64,000 nucleotides of DNA from Alkalibacterium sp046484155 (lineage in GTDB: Bacteria; Bacillota; Bacilli; Lactobacillales; Carnobacteriaceae_A): NCBI RefSeq assembly GCF_046484155.1, contig NZ_JAWOBT010000036.1, positions 3,784-67,783 on the forward strand. The letters run 5' to 3'. Below, one piece after another: positions 50,559-59,675 of the stretch (the first letter of the stretch is position 1; each line of letters starts with the position of its first letter). Below the pieces are notes generated by a model. That model saw only the letters and a list, made by a program, of their open reading frames with translations. It had not been told where the DNA came from and ran no database searches. Both the position numbers and the translations under genes were made by a program.

Positions 50559-50999
50559 ATGAAACTTCATGAATTAAAACCTGCCGAAGGATCTCGTAAA
50601 ATACGTAAACGTGTTGGTCGTGGATCATCTTCTGGCAACGGAAATACATCTGGTCGTGGAGAAAACGGTCAAAACTCACGTTCGGGTGGTGGAACACGTT
50701 TAGGATTTGAAGGTGGACAAACTCCATTATTCCAAACTTTACCAAAACGTGGATTTACAAACTATAACCGTAAAGAATTCGCAATTGTCAATTTAGACAC
50801 ATTAAACCGATTTGAAGAAAATACAGAAGTTACTCCAGAATTGCTAGTCAAATCAGGAGTAATCAAAAACAAAAAATCCGGTGTGAAAGTTTTGGCGAAA
50901 GGAAACGTCGATCACAAACTTACTGTGAAAGCACACAAGTTTTCTGCTGCAGCTAAAGAAGCGATCGAAACAGCCGGTGGATCAGTAGAGGTGATCTAA
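50559..50999 (+). CDS. rplO: 50S ribosomal protein L15
   Basis: 146 residues. MKLHELKPAEGSRKIRKRVGRG start, Gly-rich extension GSSSGNGNTSGRGENGQNSRSGGG and FEGGQTPLFQTLPKRGF. Start is ATG 50559, 9 bases after AAGGAGGTG. Confidence 0.96.
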   Translation: MKLHELKPAEGSRKIRKRVGRGSSSGNGNTSGRGENGQNSRSGGGTRLGFEGGQTPLFQTLPKRGFTNYNRKEFAIVNLDTLNRFEENTEVTPELLVKSGVIKNKKSGVKVLAKGNVDHKLTVKAHKFSAAAKEAIETAGGSVEVI

Positions 51000-51001
51000 A
51001 G

Positions 51002-52300
51002 ATGATCGAGCTGATTAAAGGTGTTATCAAAGAAAAAGATGTTCGTAGTCGTGTGATGTTTACCCTTGGGATTTTGATTGTTTTTCGTTTAGGTACGAAC
51101 CTTACTGTACCTGGCGTAAATGCTGATTCCTTAGGTGATTTATCAAGCACCGGTTTATTTAACTTATTAGACACTTTTGGTGGCGGAGCCCTTAGCAGTT
51201 ATTCAATATTTGCTTTAGGTGTTTCCCCCTACATCACGTCTTCTATCGTCATTCAACTTTTACAGATGGATGTCATTCCCAAATTCAAGGAATGGGCTGA
51301 TCAAGGTGAAGTTGGACGTAGAAAGTTAAACCAGGCAACACGCTATTTAACGATTTTCTTAGCATTTTTCCAAGCTATCGGTATTTCTTATGGATTCAAT
51401 GCATTAACGGATTTAGGATTAGTACGTAATCCCGGACCGACGACCTATGTTACTATTGCGATTATATTAACTGCAGGAACGATGCTAGTCATGTGGCTAG
51501 GTGAGATGATCACTGTTCATGGTTTCGGGAACGGTGTATCGTTCATTATCTTTTCTGGTATTATTGCACGTTTTCCGCAGGACATTGGTCAATTCTATAA
51601 CACACAGATCAGAAATGCAGGCGATGAAATTGTCGGTGCCTGGGTACTGGCGATCACTATCGTTATCGCATTTATCTTGCTGGTGTTATTGATCACATAT
51701 GTAGAAAATGCTAAACGTAATATCCCGATTCGTTACTCTAAACGTGCAAGCACTTCGAAAGACAGTGCTGTATTGCCGTTGAAAGTAAACTCAGCTGGTG
51801 TTATTCCAGTTATTTTCGCTAGTTCGTTTCTCATGACACCTCAGATTATTCTTGGCTATTTTGCTCAAGGTAATCAGGATGCGGGATGGTTCCAAGTGTT
51901 GAATAGTGTATTCAACCTTCAAGAACCGATGGGTGCTGTTCTTTACACGGTACTTATTGTCTTGTTTACGTATTTCTATGCATTTATTCAGGTCAATCCT
52001 GAAAAAGCTGCTGAGAATTTACAAAAACAAAACGGCTATATTCCTAGTATTCGTCCGGGACGAGCAACCGAAGAGTATATCGGTTATATGCTTATTCGCT
52101 TAAGTACAGCGGGAGCCATTTATTTAGGGACTATTTCATTGCTTCCAATTATTGCTTCTGCTTTATTCAATCTGCCTGGTTCGCTTGCATTAGGAGGAAC
52201 AAGTTTACTCATCGTAGTCGGTGTGGCACTTGATTCTATGCGACAATTGGAAGGATTATTAAGTAAGAAGAATTACCAGGGTTTCATTCAGCAAACTTAA
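51002..52300 (+). CDS. secY: Preprotein translocase subunit SecY
   Basis: 432 residues, ten membrane helices. Plug and pore segments TVPGVNAD and GGGALSSYSIFALGVSPYITSSI, the cytoplasmic loops TKDSAVLPLKVNSAGVIPVIFASS and GRATEEYIGYML that contact SecA and ribosome. Forms the SecYEG channel with SecE (12504) and SecG. Starts 2 bases after the rplO stop, with GAGGTGAT inside rplO. Confidence 0.97.
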   Translation: MIELIKGVIKEKDVRSRVMFTLGILIVFRLGTNLTVPGVNADSLGDLSSTGLFNLLDTFGGGALSSYSIFALGVSPYITSSIVIQLLQMDVIPKFKEWADQGEVGRRKLNQATRYLTIFLAFFQAIGISYGFNALTDLGLVRNPGPTTYVTIAIILTAGTMLVMWLGEMITVHGFGNGVSFIIFSGIIARFPQDIGQFYNTQIRNAGDEIVGAWVLAITIVIAFILLVLLITYVENAKRNIPIRYSKRASTSKDSAVLPLKVNSAGVIPVIFASSFLMTPQIILGYFAQGNQDAGWFQVLNSVFNLQEPMGAVLYTVLIVLFTYFYAFIQVNPEKAAENLQKQNGYIPSIRPGRATEEYIGYMLIRLSTAGAIYLGTISLLPIIASALFNLPGSLALGGTSLLIVVGVALDSMRQLEGLLSKKNYQGFIQQT

Positions 52301-52419
52301 ACTGTTACCGACAATTGAATTAAGACGGTTTACCCAGATGTCATTGAGGCATTGGTGGGTGAATCGATCTTTTTCCAATTATGCTGATGAAATATCTGAA
52401 CTAAAAAGGAGGAAGCGTG

Positions 52420-53064
52420 ATGAATTTAATCCTATTAGGACTTCCTGGAGCTGGCAAAGGTACGCAAGCATCGCTGATATCGGATAAATATAATATTCCG
52501 CATATTTCAACCGGAGATATGTTCCGTGCTGCTATGAAGAATAAAACAGCTCTCGGCTTAAAAGCAAAACAATATATGGACGAAGGCGAACTTGTTCCTG
52601 ATGATGTAACAAATGGAATAGTTAAAGAGCGTCTACAATTAGATGATGCAAAAAGAGGGTTTTTACTCGATGGATATCCTCGCACATTGAATCAAGCTCA
52701 AGCGTTGCAGCAGGCCCTGTCTTCTTCAAACAGAAGATTGGATCATGTGATATACATCAAAGTGCCGAAAGAAATTTTGATGGAGCGTTTAACTGGCAGA
52801 TTCATGTGTTCGAATTGTGGAGCGACTTATCATAAAGTAGCAAATCCACCTAAAGTGGAAGGTACCTGTGATAAATGTGGTTCACATGATTTTTATCAAA
52901 GAGAAGACGATAAACCGGAAACGGTCGAAAAACGTATCAACGTGAATGAAGAACAAACGGAAAAACTTGCTAAACACTATAGCGACTCTAACCTCGTTAG
53001 AGAAATCGACGGCGAACAAAGTCCGAAAAAAGTTTTCCAAGACATTGTGGACCAATTAAACTAA
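52420..53064 (+). CDS. adk: Adenylate kinase
   Basis: 214 residues. P-loop GLPGAGKGTQA near 7-17, the AMP-binding HISTGDMFRAA, LDGYPRT near 84, and a long-type LID with a Cys4 zinc site (CSNC and CDKC near 130-153), usual in Gram-positives. Interconverts ATP + AMP and 2 ADP. ATG 52420 is 7 bases after AAGGAGGA; GTG 52417 one codon earlier is less likely. Last gene before a fresh promoter; the 119-base gap after secY has only a weak ACCCA/TGGGT hairpin. Confidence 0.97.
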   Translation: MNLILLGLPGAGKGTQASLISDKYNIPHISTGDMFRAAMKNKTALGLKAKQYMDEGELVPDDVTNGIVKERLQLDDAKRGFLLDGYPRTLNQAQALQQALSSSNRRLDHVIYIKVPKEILMERLTGRFMCSNCGATYHKVANPPKVEGTCDKCGSHDFYQREDDKPETVEKRINVNEEQTEKLAKHYSDSNLVREIDGEQSPKKVFQDIVDQLN

Positions 53065-53090
53065 GAAGTTCGATGTTTTATGATGAATCC

Positions 53091-53119
53091 TTGCAATGAT
53101 CATGTATGCATGTTATAAT
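53091..53119 (+). promoter_or_regulatory. Promoter for infA-rpmJ-rpsM-rpsK-rpoA-rplQ
   Basis: -35 TTGCAA (53091-53096), 17 bases, TGT then consensus -10 TATAAT (53114-53119). About 113 bases of leader precede infA. Confidence 0.85.
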
Positions 53120-53238
53120 AGTACGAGCGTCAAAATGTAAAGTTGTAGACTACTATTAGAGCGTAAAATTTAGTGAGACGTAACAGTTTCACTCTATTCA
53201 TGCGTACAAAAGTGAGATATCAAAGGAGGAAACCAGGC

Positions 53239-53457
53239 GTGGTAAAAGACGATGTTATAGAGATTGAAGGAAAGGTCCTGGAAACATTACCTAATGCAAT
53301 GTTCAAAGTAGAACTTGAAAATGGTCATGAAATTCTAGCACACGTTTCTGGCAAAATTCGTATGAACTACATTCGGATACTGCCTGGGGATAAAGTAACA
53401 GTTGAAATGTCTCCGTATGATTTAACACGTGGACGCATTACGTATCGATTTAAATAA
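53239..53457 (+). CDS. infA: Translation initiation factor IF-1
   Basis: 72 residues, OB-fold: KDDVIEIEGKVLETLPNAMFKVELENGHEILAHVSGKIR. Start is GTG 53239 after AAAGGAGG; 22 extra in-frame codons upstream belong to the leader. Very highly conserved protein that blocks the A-site during initiation. Confidence 0.97.
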   Translation: MVKDDVIEIEGKVLETLPNAMFKVELENGHEILAHVSGKIRMNYIRILPGDKVTVEMSPYDLTRGRITYRFK

Positions 53458-53493
53458 GCTTAGGACTCCGAAGAAATCAAGGAGGGACAGTTC

Positions 53494-53607
53494 ATGAAGG
53501 TAAGACCATCAGTAAAAAAAATGTGTGATAAGTGTAAAGTGATCCGTCGTAATGGCCGAGTAATGGTTATATGCGAAAATCCTAAACACAAACAACGTCA
53601 AGGATAA
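53494..53607 (+). CDS. rpmJ: 50S ribosomal protein L36
   Basis: 37 residues: MKVRPSVKKMCDKCKVIRRNGRVM then VICENPKHKQRQG. Cys11, Cys14, Cys27 and His32 form the zinc ribbon of the usual zinc-binding L36. ATG 53494 after AAGGAGGG. Confidence 0.95.
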   Translation: MKVRPSVKKMCDKCKVIRRNGRVMVICENPKHKQRQG

Positions 53608-53631
53608 TTTCTAAACAGGAGGTGCATAGAC

Positions 53632-53997
53632 ATGGCTCGTATAGCAGGTGTAGATATTCCACGCGACAAACATATCGTCATTTCATTAACTTATATTTAT
53701 GGAATCGGTAAAACTACAGCGAAAGAAATTTTAGTAGCTGCAGGAGTTCCAGAAGAAACTCGTGTCCGTGAGTTAACAAACGATCAATTAGATGCAGTCC
53801 GTGCTGAAGTAGATAAACTTAAAATCGAAGGCGATCTTCGTCGTGAAGTAAGCCAGAACATTAAACGTTTAATCGAAATTGGATCATACCGTGGCATTCG
53901 TCACCGTCGTGGTTTACCAGTACGTGGACAAAATACGAAAAACAATGCGCGTACGCGTAAAGGCAGAGCAGTCGCTATTGCCGGTAAGAAAAAATAA
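53632..53997 (+). CDS. rpsM: 30S ribosomal protein S13
   Basis: 121 residues. MARIAGVDIPRDKHIVISLTYIYGIGKTTAKEIL and C-terminal RHRRGLPVRGQNTKNNARTRKG that contacts P-site tRNA. AGGAGGTG upstream. Confidence 0.97.
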   Translation: MARIAGVDIPRDKHIVISLTYIYGIGKTTAKEILVAAGVPEETRVRELTNDQLDAVRAEVDKLKIEGDLRREVSQNIKRLIEIGSYRGIRHRRGLPVRGQNTKNNARTRKGRAVAIAGKKK

Positions 53998-54026
53998 TCA
54001 CCAAAAGTTAGGAGGTCAATCTTCGA

Positions 54027-54425
54027 ATGGCTAAAGTAAAAAGACCCGCTCGTAACCGCAAACGCAGAGTGAAAAAGAATATTGAACACGGAGTAGCACA
54101 TATCCGTTCAACATTCAATAATACGATCGTAATGATAACTGATGTACATGGTAATGCAATTTCTTGGTCTTCTGCAGGCGCATTAGGATTTAGAGGTTCT
54201 CGTAAATCTACTCCCTTTGCTGCTCAAATGGCTGCTGAAGCTGCTGCAAAAGGCGGCATGGAAAATGGTATGAAATCAGTCGAGGTTTCTGTAAAAGGAC
54301 CTGGATCTGGTCGTGAAGCTGCGATCCGTTCATTGCAGGCAACAGGATTAGAAGTTACTGCAATTCGTGACGTAACACCGGTACCGCATAACGGTTGCCG
54401 TCCTCCAAAACGTCGTCGCGTATAA
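54027..54425 (+). CDS. rpsK: 30S ribosomal protein S11
   Basis: 132 residues, a few more at the N-terminus than usual (MAKVKRPARNRKRRVKKNIEHG). VAHIRSTFNNTIVMITDVHGN core and C-terminal RDVTPVPHNGCRPPKRRRV. Platform protein. GGAGGTC upstream. Confidence 0.97.
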   Translation: MAKVKRPARNRKRRVKKNIEHGVAHIRSTFNNTIVMITDVHGNAISWSSAGALGFRGSRKSTPFAAQMAAEAAAKGGMENGMKSVEVSVKGPGSGREAAIRSLQATGLEVTAIRDVTPVPHNGCRPPKRRRV

Positions 54426-54494
54426 TAAAATATACTAGTGGTGTCGTTTTTGGGATAGCGTTAATTAACGTTTTGAAAGGGGTAAACGGATTAT

Positions 54495-55439
54495 ATGATC
54501 GAAATTGAAAAGCCGGTAATAGAAACAGTTGAGATCAGTGAAGATGGGAAATTCGGTAAGTTTGTCGTAGAACCTCTAGAGCGAGGATATGGGACAACCT
54601 TAGGGAATTCCTTACGTCGAATCTTATTGTCATCTTTGCCAGGTGCTGCCGTCACAACTTTACAAATCGATGGTGTTTTGCATGAATTTACTGCAATCGA
54701 GGGTGTTGTTGAAGACGTCACTGCCATCATTTTAAACTTGAAGAAACTTGCACTTAAGTTGTATTCTGAAGAAACAAAAACCATTGAAATAGATATTGAA
54801 GGGCCCGCAACTGTAACAGCTGCAGACATTATCTTTGACAGTGATGTTGAAATAATGAACCCGGATCTCTATATTTGTACAGTCTCTGAAGGTGGACACT
54901 TACATGCTCGCATGGAAGCGCACAAAGGCAGAGGATATGTACGTGCTGAACACAACAAACATGATGATATGCCGATTGGTGTATTACCGGTTGATTCGAT
55001 ATATACCCCGGTCAGTCGCGTAAATTACCATGTCGAAAATACACGTGTTGGAGAAAAAGAACAATATGACAAGTTAACGCTTGACGTCTGGACAGACGGA
55101 TCGATTTCTCCAGAAGACGGTGTCAGTCTTGCCGCTAAAATCATGACTGAACATTTGAATATATTTGTTAACTTAACAGAAGAAGCTCGTGAAGCAGAGA
55201 TCATGGTTGAAAAAGAAGAAACACAAATGGAAAAAATGTTGGAGATGACCATCGAAGAATTGGATCTATCTGTGCGTTCTTATAACTGCTTGAAACGAGC
55301 TGGCATCAACACTGTTCAGGAATTAACAAATAAAACAGAACCAGAAATGATGAAAGTCCGTAACTTAGGACGTAAATCGCTGGAAGAAGTAAAATTAAAA
55401 CTTGGCGAGCTTGATTTAAGCTTACGCGAAGAAGAATAA
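54495..55439 (+). CDS. rpoA: DNA-directed RNA polymerase subunit alpha
   Basis: 314 residues. N-terminal dimerization domain with FVVEPLERGYGTTLGNSLRRILLSSLPG near 24-51 and C-terminal alphaCTD (LDLSVRSYNCLKRAGINTVQEL, then VRNLGRKSLEEVKLKL) that binds UP elements and activators. GAAAGGGG upstream of ATG 54495. Confidence 0.97.
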   Translation: MIEIEKPVIETVEISEDGKFGKFVVEPLERGYGTTLGNSLRRILLSSLPGAAVTTLQIDGVLHEFTAIEGVVEDVTAIILNLKKLALKLYSEETKTIEIDIEGPATVTAADIIFDSDVEIMNPDLYICTVSEGGHLHARMEAHKGRGYVRAEHNKHDDMPIGVLPVDSIYTPVSRVNYHVENTRVGEKEQYDKLTLDVWTDGSISPEDGVSLAAKIMTEHLNIFVNLTEEAREAEIMVEKEETQMEKMLEMTIEELDLSVRSYNCLKRAGINTVQELTNKTEPEMMKVRNLGRKSLEEVKLKLGELDLSLREEE

Positions 55440-55464
55440 TTTTTGTTAAGGAGGATTTCAACCA

Positions 55465-55881
55465 ATGGGTTATCGTAAATTAGGACGTACTAGCTCTCAA
55501 CGTAAAGCAATGCTTCGTGATTTAACATCTGACTTGTTTATCAACGAACGTATTGTTACTACTGTGACTCGCGCCAAAGAAGTATCTAAAATGGCAGATA
55601 AAATGATCACATTAGGTAAACGTGGGGACTTGCACGCACGTCGTCAAGCTGCTGCTTTTGTTCGTAACGAATTAGCAACTGTATCAGAAACTGAAGACGA
55701 AATCGTAGTACAATCAGTATTACAAAAATTATTCAGTGATTTAGGCCCTCGTTTTGCAGAACGCAATGGAGGATATACTCGTGTCTTGAAAATGGGACCT
55801 CGTCGTGGTGACGGTGCTCCAATGGCTGTTTTAGAATTAGTAGAAAAAGCAGCAGTTTCAACCGATGGAGACGCTAAATAA
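55465..55881 (+). CDS. rplQ: 50S ribosomal protein L17
   Basis: 138 residues. MGYRKLGRTSSQRKAMLRDLTSDL start, RITTTVTRAKE-like segment, and a longer C-terminus than the short gamma-proteobacterial form. Last ribosomal gene of the cluster. No classical terminator follows within 100 bases. Confidence 0.97.
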   Translation: MGYRKLGRTSSQRKAMLRDLTSDLFINERIVTTVTRAKEVSKMADKMITLGKRGDLHARRQAAAFVRNELATVSETEDEIVVQSVLQKLFSDLGPRFAERNGGYTRVLKMGPRRGDGAPMAVLELVEKAAVSTDGDAK

Positions 55882-56254
55882 TTAAAAAGCAATAAACTAT
55901 AACCAAAATCACTTTTGGATGTATGATGAGCGTTATGATGATGGAAGGAACTGTTTTCCAAGTGTCTAGCTCAGTTTCTCCTGGGGGTATCCTCAGGAGA
56001 GACCCATATATCGTAAAGTGTTTTTTTATTAGCATTATTAAACCATACATAAGCAACTGTACGATTTTTGTTCCTAACATTTCATACTCGATTTGATTTG
56101 ACGATTTTCATTATTGAAAAAAGATTCAACCAGTTTCTCTATTGTTATACCAAGGTGTTTTTGGTAATCTTGTAGTGTTGAGTAACTGTCAAGACACTTT
56201 GATGATTACGTTGAATTTAAGGCTCGTGACTGAATATAGAAGTTGAGGTAAATC
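55882..56254 (+). other. Intergenic region rplQ-ecfA1 (373 bases)
   Basis: No gene is evident. It holds a hairpin TCTCCTG/CAGGAGA (55977-55983, 55994-56000) followed 20 bases later by seven T, a possible weak terminator for the alpha operon. An extended -10 TGT-TATACC (56143-56151) with TTCAAC 15 bases upstream could be the ecfA promoter, and ACCAA/TTGGT forms a small hairpin at 56150-56170. I see no riboswitch. Confidence 0.5.
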
Positions 56255-57094
56255 ATGACTGAAATTATACGTTTGAAAAATATAACATATAAATATGCTG
56301 ATGAAGATCTGCGTCCTGCTTTACAGGATGTTTCTTTTTCGATCAATAAAGGTGAATGGGTGGCCATTATCGGTCCAAACGGTTCCGGTAAATCAACGTT
56401 GGCAAAAACCATTAACGGATTAATTGAACCCGACAGTGGCGAAGTCAAAGTCGGCGGGATGATGCTCAACGAGCAGAATGTCTGGTCTATTCGCGCAATG
56501 GTCGGTATGGTGTTTCAAAACCCGGATAACCAGTTCGTTGGATCGACGGTTCAGGACGATGTCGCTTTTGGTCTGGAAAACTTAGGGGTCCCTCGCGATG
56601 ACATGATCGAACGCGTGAGAAATGCACTGGAGAAAGTAAACATGCTCGAATTTGCCGAAAGAGAACCGGCTAGACTTTCTGGTGGTCAGAAACAGCGTGT
56701 CGCCATAGCGGGGATCGTTGCTCTGCGTCCAGCTATTATGATTCTGGACGAAGCTACAAGTATGCTCGATCCGCAAGGCAGAGAAGAAGTTTTGCGTACA
56801 GTCAAGGAAGTCAAAGAACGGGAAAACTTGTCAGTTTTATCGATTACCCATGATATCGATGAAGCTGCGGCAGCTAACCGCATCCTTGTGATGAGAGACG
56901 GGAAAATGGTCGAGGAAGGCTCGCCCGAAGCTATCTTTTCTTTAGGAGAAAAGCTAGTGGAAATGGGTCTGGATCTACCGTTTCCGGAACGTTTGAAAGC
57001 ATCATTAAAAAAACAGGGTCTGGATGTCCCGCAGGATTATTTAACAGATGAAGGGATGGTGGACTGGTTATGGACATTGGTTTCCAAGATGTAG
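56255..57094 (+). CDS. ecfA1: ECF transporter ATP-binding subunit EcfA1
   Basis: 279 residues. Walker A GPNGSGKST near 40-48, Q-loop MVFQNPDNQ, signature LSGGQKQRVAIAG near 142, Walker B IMILDEATSMLD and switch His SITHD. Works as the A subunit with EcfA2 and EcfT to energize many vitamin-binding S components encoded elsewhere. Overlaps ecfA2 by 25 bases. Confidence 0.95.
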   Translation: MTEIIRLKNITYKYADEDLRPALQDVSFSINKGEWVAIIGPNGSGKSTLAKTINGLIEPDSGEVKVGGMMLNEQNVWSIRAMVGMVFQNPDNQFVGSTVQDDVAFGLENLGVPRDDMIERVRNALEKVNMLEFAEREPARLSGGQKQRVAIAGIVALRPAIMILDEATSMLDPQGREEVLRTVKEVKERENLSVLSITHDIDEAAAANRILVMRDGKMVEEGSPEAIFSLGEKLVEMGLDLPFPERLKASLKKQGLDVPQDYLTDEGMVDWLWTLVSKM

Positions 57095-57945
57095 GGTATA
57101 CCTATCAGAAAGGAACGCCCTTTGAAAGCAAAGCCATCTATGACATCAATCTTTCCATCAAAAACGGCTCGTTCACTGCCATAGTCGGTCACACGGGCAG
57201 CGGGAAATCGACGGTGCTGCAGCATTTAAATGCCTTGAAAAAACCTACTGAAGGTGTCGTCACGATCGGTGACCGTTTGATTACACGTTTATCAGAAAAT
57301 AAGGGCCTTAAATCTCTGCGTAAAAAAGTGGGGATCGTCTTCCAATTTCCGGAAGCCCAGTTATTTGAAGAAACAGTCGGCAAAGATATTGCTTTTGGTC
57401 CTAAGAACTTCGGTATGACTGAAAAAGAAGGACTCGAAAAAGCTAGAGAACTCTTACCTATAGTCGGTTTAGACGAAACGTTCATGGAACGTTCTCCTTT
57501 TGATTTGTCTGGTGGACAGATGAGACGGGTAGCTATTGCCGGTGTGTTAGCTATGGAGCCGGAAGTATTGGTCCTGGACGAGCCCACTGCCGGTCTGGAT
57601 CCTCAGGGTCGTAAAGAAATAATGGATATGTTCTACAGTTTATATAAAAACAAAGGCTTGACCATCGTTTTAGTCACGCACCAGATGGATGACGTGGCGA
57701 TGTATGCGGACCACATGATCGTTCTTGGAGAGGGGACCGTCATGAAAGAAGGACACCCAAGAGACATTTTCCAGGAAGCGGGCTGGCTGGCTAGTATGCA
57801 GCTCGGCGTACCTTCAACGATAAGATTTGCGCATGAACTGGAAGAGAAATTTGAGTGGACATTTGATCCGCTACCGCTAACGACTGATGACTTAGCTAGA
57901 CAAATAAAAGAGAAGCTCGCCAGTAAGGGCGGTGAATCATCATGA
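57070..57945 (+). CDS. ecfA2: ECF transporter ATP-binding subunit EcfA2
   Basis: 291 residues. Walker A GHTGSGKST near 40-48, Q-loop IVFQFPEAQLFEETV, signature LSGGQMRRVAIAG, Walker B VLVLDEPTAGLDP and TLVLVTHQMDD-like switch His. The shift from EAT to EPT in Walker B and the LFEET region are typical of the A2 type. ATG 57070 inside the ecfA1 end; its own stop overlaps the ecfT start as ATGA. Confidence 0.95.
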   Translation: MDIGFQDVGYTYQKGTPFESKAIYDINLSIKNGSFTAIVGHTGSGKSTVLQHLNALKKPTEGVVTIGDRLITRLSENKGLKSLRKKVGIVFQFPEAQLFEETVGKDIAFGPKNFGMTEKEGLEKARELLPIVGLDETFMERSPFDLSGGQMRRVAIAGVLAMEPEVLVLDEPTAGLDPQGRKEIMDMFYSLYKNKGLTIVLVTHQMDDVAMYADHMIVLGEGTVMKEGHPRDIFQEAGWLASMQLGVPSTIRFAHELEEKFEWTFDPLPLTTDDLARQIKEKLASKGGESS

Positions 57946-58739
57946 TGGATAAACTGATTTTTGGGCGCTATATCCCGGGTGATTCGCTGATCCATCGTTT
58001 GGATCCTAGAACAAAATTGATAGGTGCAATCTCATTTATTATTATAATTTTCCTGGCAAACAACTGGATCTCTTACTTGGCACTGATCGCCTTCGTTTTG
58101 ACGGCGGTCAAGCTTTCCGGAATCGATCCAAAATTCTTTATCAATGGCGTGAAGCCGCTTATCTGGCTGATTATGTTCACGGTCATACTGCAAATCTTAT
58201 TTACGAGTGGACAGACCATCTGGTTCAAGTTCGGCCCGATCATCATTTCTCAAGAAGGCGTGTTAAACGGCGTGTATATTTTCTTCCGTTTTGTCTTGAT
58301 TATTTTTATGTCGACCATCTTGACCTTAACGACGATGCCATTATCTTTAACGGATGCGATAGAATTTCTGCTCCGACCTCTTTCCGCCGTTAAAGTACCG
58401 GTTCACGAAATCGCACTGATGTTATCCATTGCCTTGCGTTTTGTGCCGACATTAATGGATGAAACAGAGAAAATCATGAATGCCCAGCGTGCACGCGGGA
58501 TCGATTTTGGTGAAGGCAATATCTATGAACAAATGAAATCTATTGTCCCGTTACTGATTCCTCTGTTCGTCAGCTCCTTTAACCGGGCGGAAGAATTGGC
58601 TACAGCGATGGAAGCCCGCGGATACAAAGGCGGCGAAGGCCGGACGAAATACCGACAGCTGTCCTGGGAAATCAGAGACACATCGGTGATGGTTGCCTTC
58701 GTGGTGCTCTCCGGGGTATTGTTTTTATTAAGAACATAA
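57942..58739 (+). CDS. ecfT: ECF transporter transmembrane subunit EcfT
   Basis: 265 residues, about five to six membrane segments. RYIPGDSLIHRLDPRTKLIGAI start and two coupling-helix Ala-Arg-Gly motifs (AQRARGID near 182, AMEARGYKGGEGRT near 222) that insert into EcfA1/EcfA2. Shared scaffold for S components; none is in this window. Followed by a terminator. Confidence 0.95.
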   Translation: MMDKLIFGRYIPGDSLIHRLDPRTKLIGAISFIIIIFLANNWISYLALIAFVLTAVKLSGIDPKFFINGVKPLIWLIMFTVILQILFTSGQTIWFKFGPIIISQEGVLNGVYIFFRFVLIIFMSTILTLTTMPLSLTDAIEFLLRPLSAVKVPVHEIALMLSIALRFVPTLMDETEKIMNAQRARGIDFGEGNIYEQMKSIVPLLIPLFVSSFNRAEELATAMEARGYKGGEGRTKYRQLSWEIRDTSVMVAFVVLSGVLFLLRT

Positions 58740-58744
58740 TAAGT

Positions 58745-58778
58745 GAAAGGATAAAGATGAGAATCTTTATCCTTTTTC
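58745..58778 (+). terminator. Terminator of ecfA1A2T
   Basis: 12-bp perfect stem AAGGATAAAGAT/ATCTTTATCCTT with a short GAGA loop, then five T. A second hairpin (GAGATaCTCGT with ACGAG...ATCTC) lies at 58796-58839 before truA. Confidence 0.85.
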
Positions 58779-58886
58779 CTTTATATTTAAAAGGGAGATA
58801 CTCGTCTAAGGACGAGCATTCACATCTCTCAAAAAAATTAAAATGGTATCAATAGAGACATACACAGAATGAAAAGGAAGATAAAA

Positions 58887-59672
58887 ATGACGGGTTTGAG
58901 ATATAAAGCAAAAATCGTATACGATGGTACACAGTTTTTTGGTTTCCAAGTGCAGCCTGATAGGCGGACCGTTCAAGGAGAACTGGAAAAAGCTGTGACC
59001 AAGCTAGCTAAAGGGCAAGAAGTCCGCGTGCACGGAGCAGGTAGAACGGATGCCGGAGTCCATGCCAGAGGACAGATCATTCATTTTGATTTTCCGTTTG
59101 CGATCGAGGTGGATGGCTTGATGGTCGGGATGAATTCAGTGACAACTTCTGAAATAACTGTTTTAGAGGTAGAACGCGTAGAAGACACGTTTCACGCACG
59201 TTACCTGGCTAAAGGAAAAAAATATAGCTACCGTGTCGACAATAACCAGTTTCGTGATCCCTTTTTGAGATATTACAGCTACTATCACCGGTATCCGATG
59301 AATAAAGAAAAAGTAGAGAAAGCGCTGACGCAGCTTGCGGGCACACATGACTTCACGAGTTTTGCCTCCACGCATTCTGACAAGGAAGACAAAGTGCGTA
59401 CCCTCTATCAGGCATCGGTGGAAGTGAATGAAGATACGAATGAGTGGATCTTTACATTTGTCGGCAACGGCTTTTTATATAATATGATTCGGATCCTGAT
59501 GGGGACGCTTCTGGAAGTCGCTGACGGCAGACGCGAGCCGGAAGAAATCCAGGAGATCATTGCCGCGAAAGACCGCGAAGCCGCTGGAATGACCTTGTCG
59601 TCTGTCGGCTTATGTATGGAAGCCGTATACTATGAAACCAAAGACATTCCCGGGTACAAAAAGGAGGAATAG
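58887..59672 (+). CDS. truA: tRNA pseudouridine(38-40) synthase TruA
   Basis: 261 residues. Catalytic Asp in GAGRTDAGVHARGQ near 46-59, ARYLAKGKKYSYRV, HDFTSFAS, and FVGNGFLYNMIRILMGTLLEV near 192. Modifies positions 38-40 of the tRNA anticodon stem. I place the start at ATG 58887, 6 bases after AAGGAAG; ATG 58869 is in frame but poorly served. Follows ecfT as in Bacillus and Lactobacillales. Confidence 0.95.
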   Translation: MTGLRYKAKIVYDGTQFFGFQVQPDRRTVQGELEKAVTKLAKGQEVRVHGAGRTDAGVHARGQIIHFDFPFAIEVDGLMVGMNSVTTSEITVLEVERVEDTFHARYLAKGKKYSYRVDNNQFRDPFLRYYSYYHRYPMNKEKVEKALTQLAGTHDFTSFASTHSDKEDKVRTLYQASVEVNEDTNEWIFTFVGNGFLYNMIRILMGTLLEVADGRREPEEIQEIIAAKDREAAGMTLSSVGLCMEAVYYETKDIPGYKKEE

Positions 59673-59675
59673 TGG

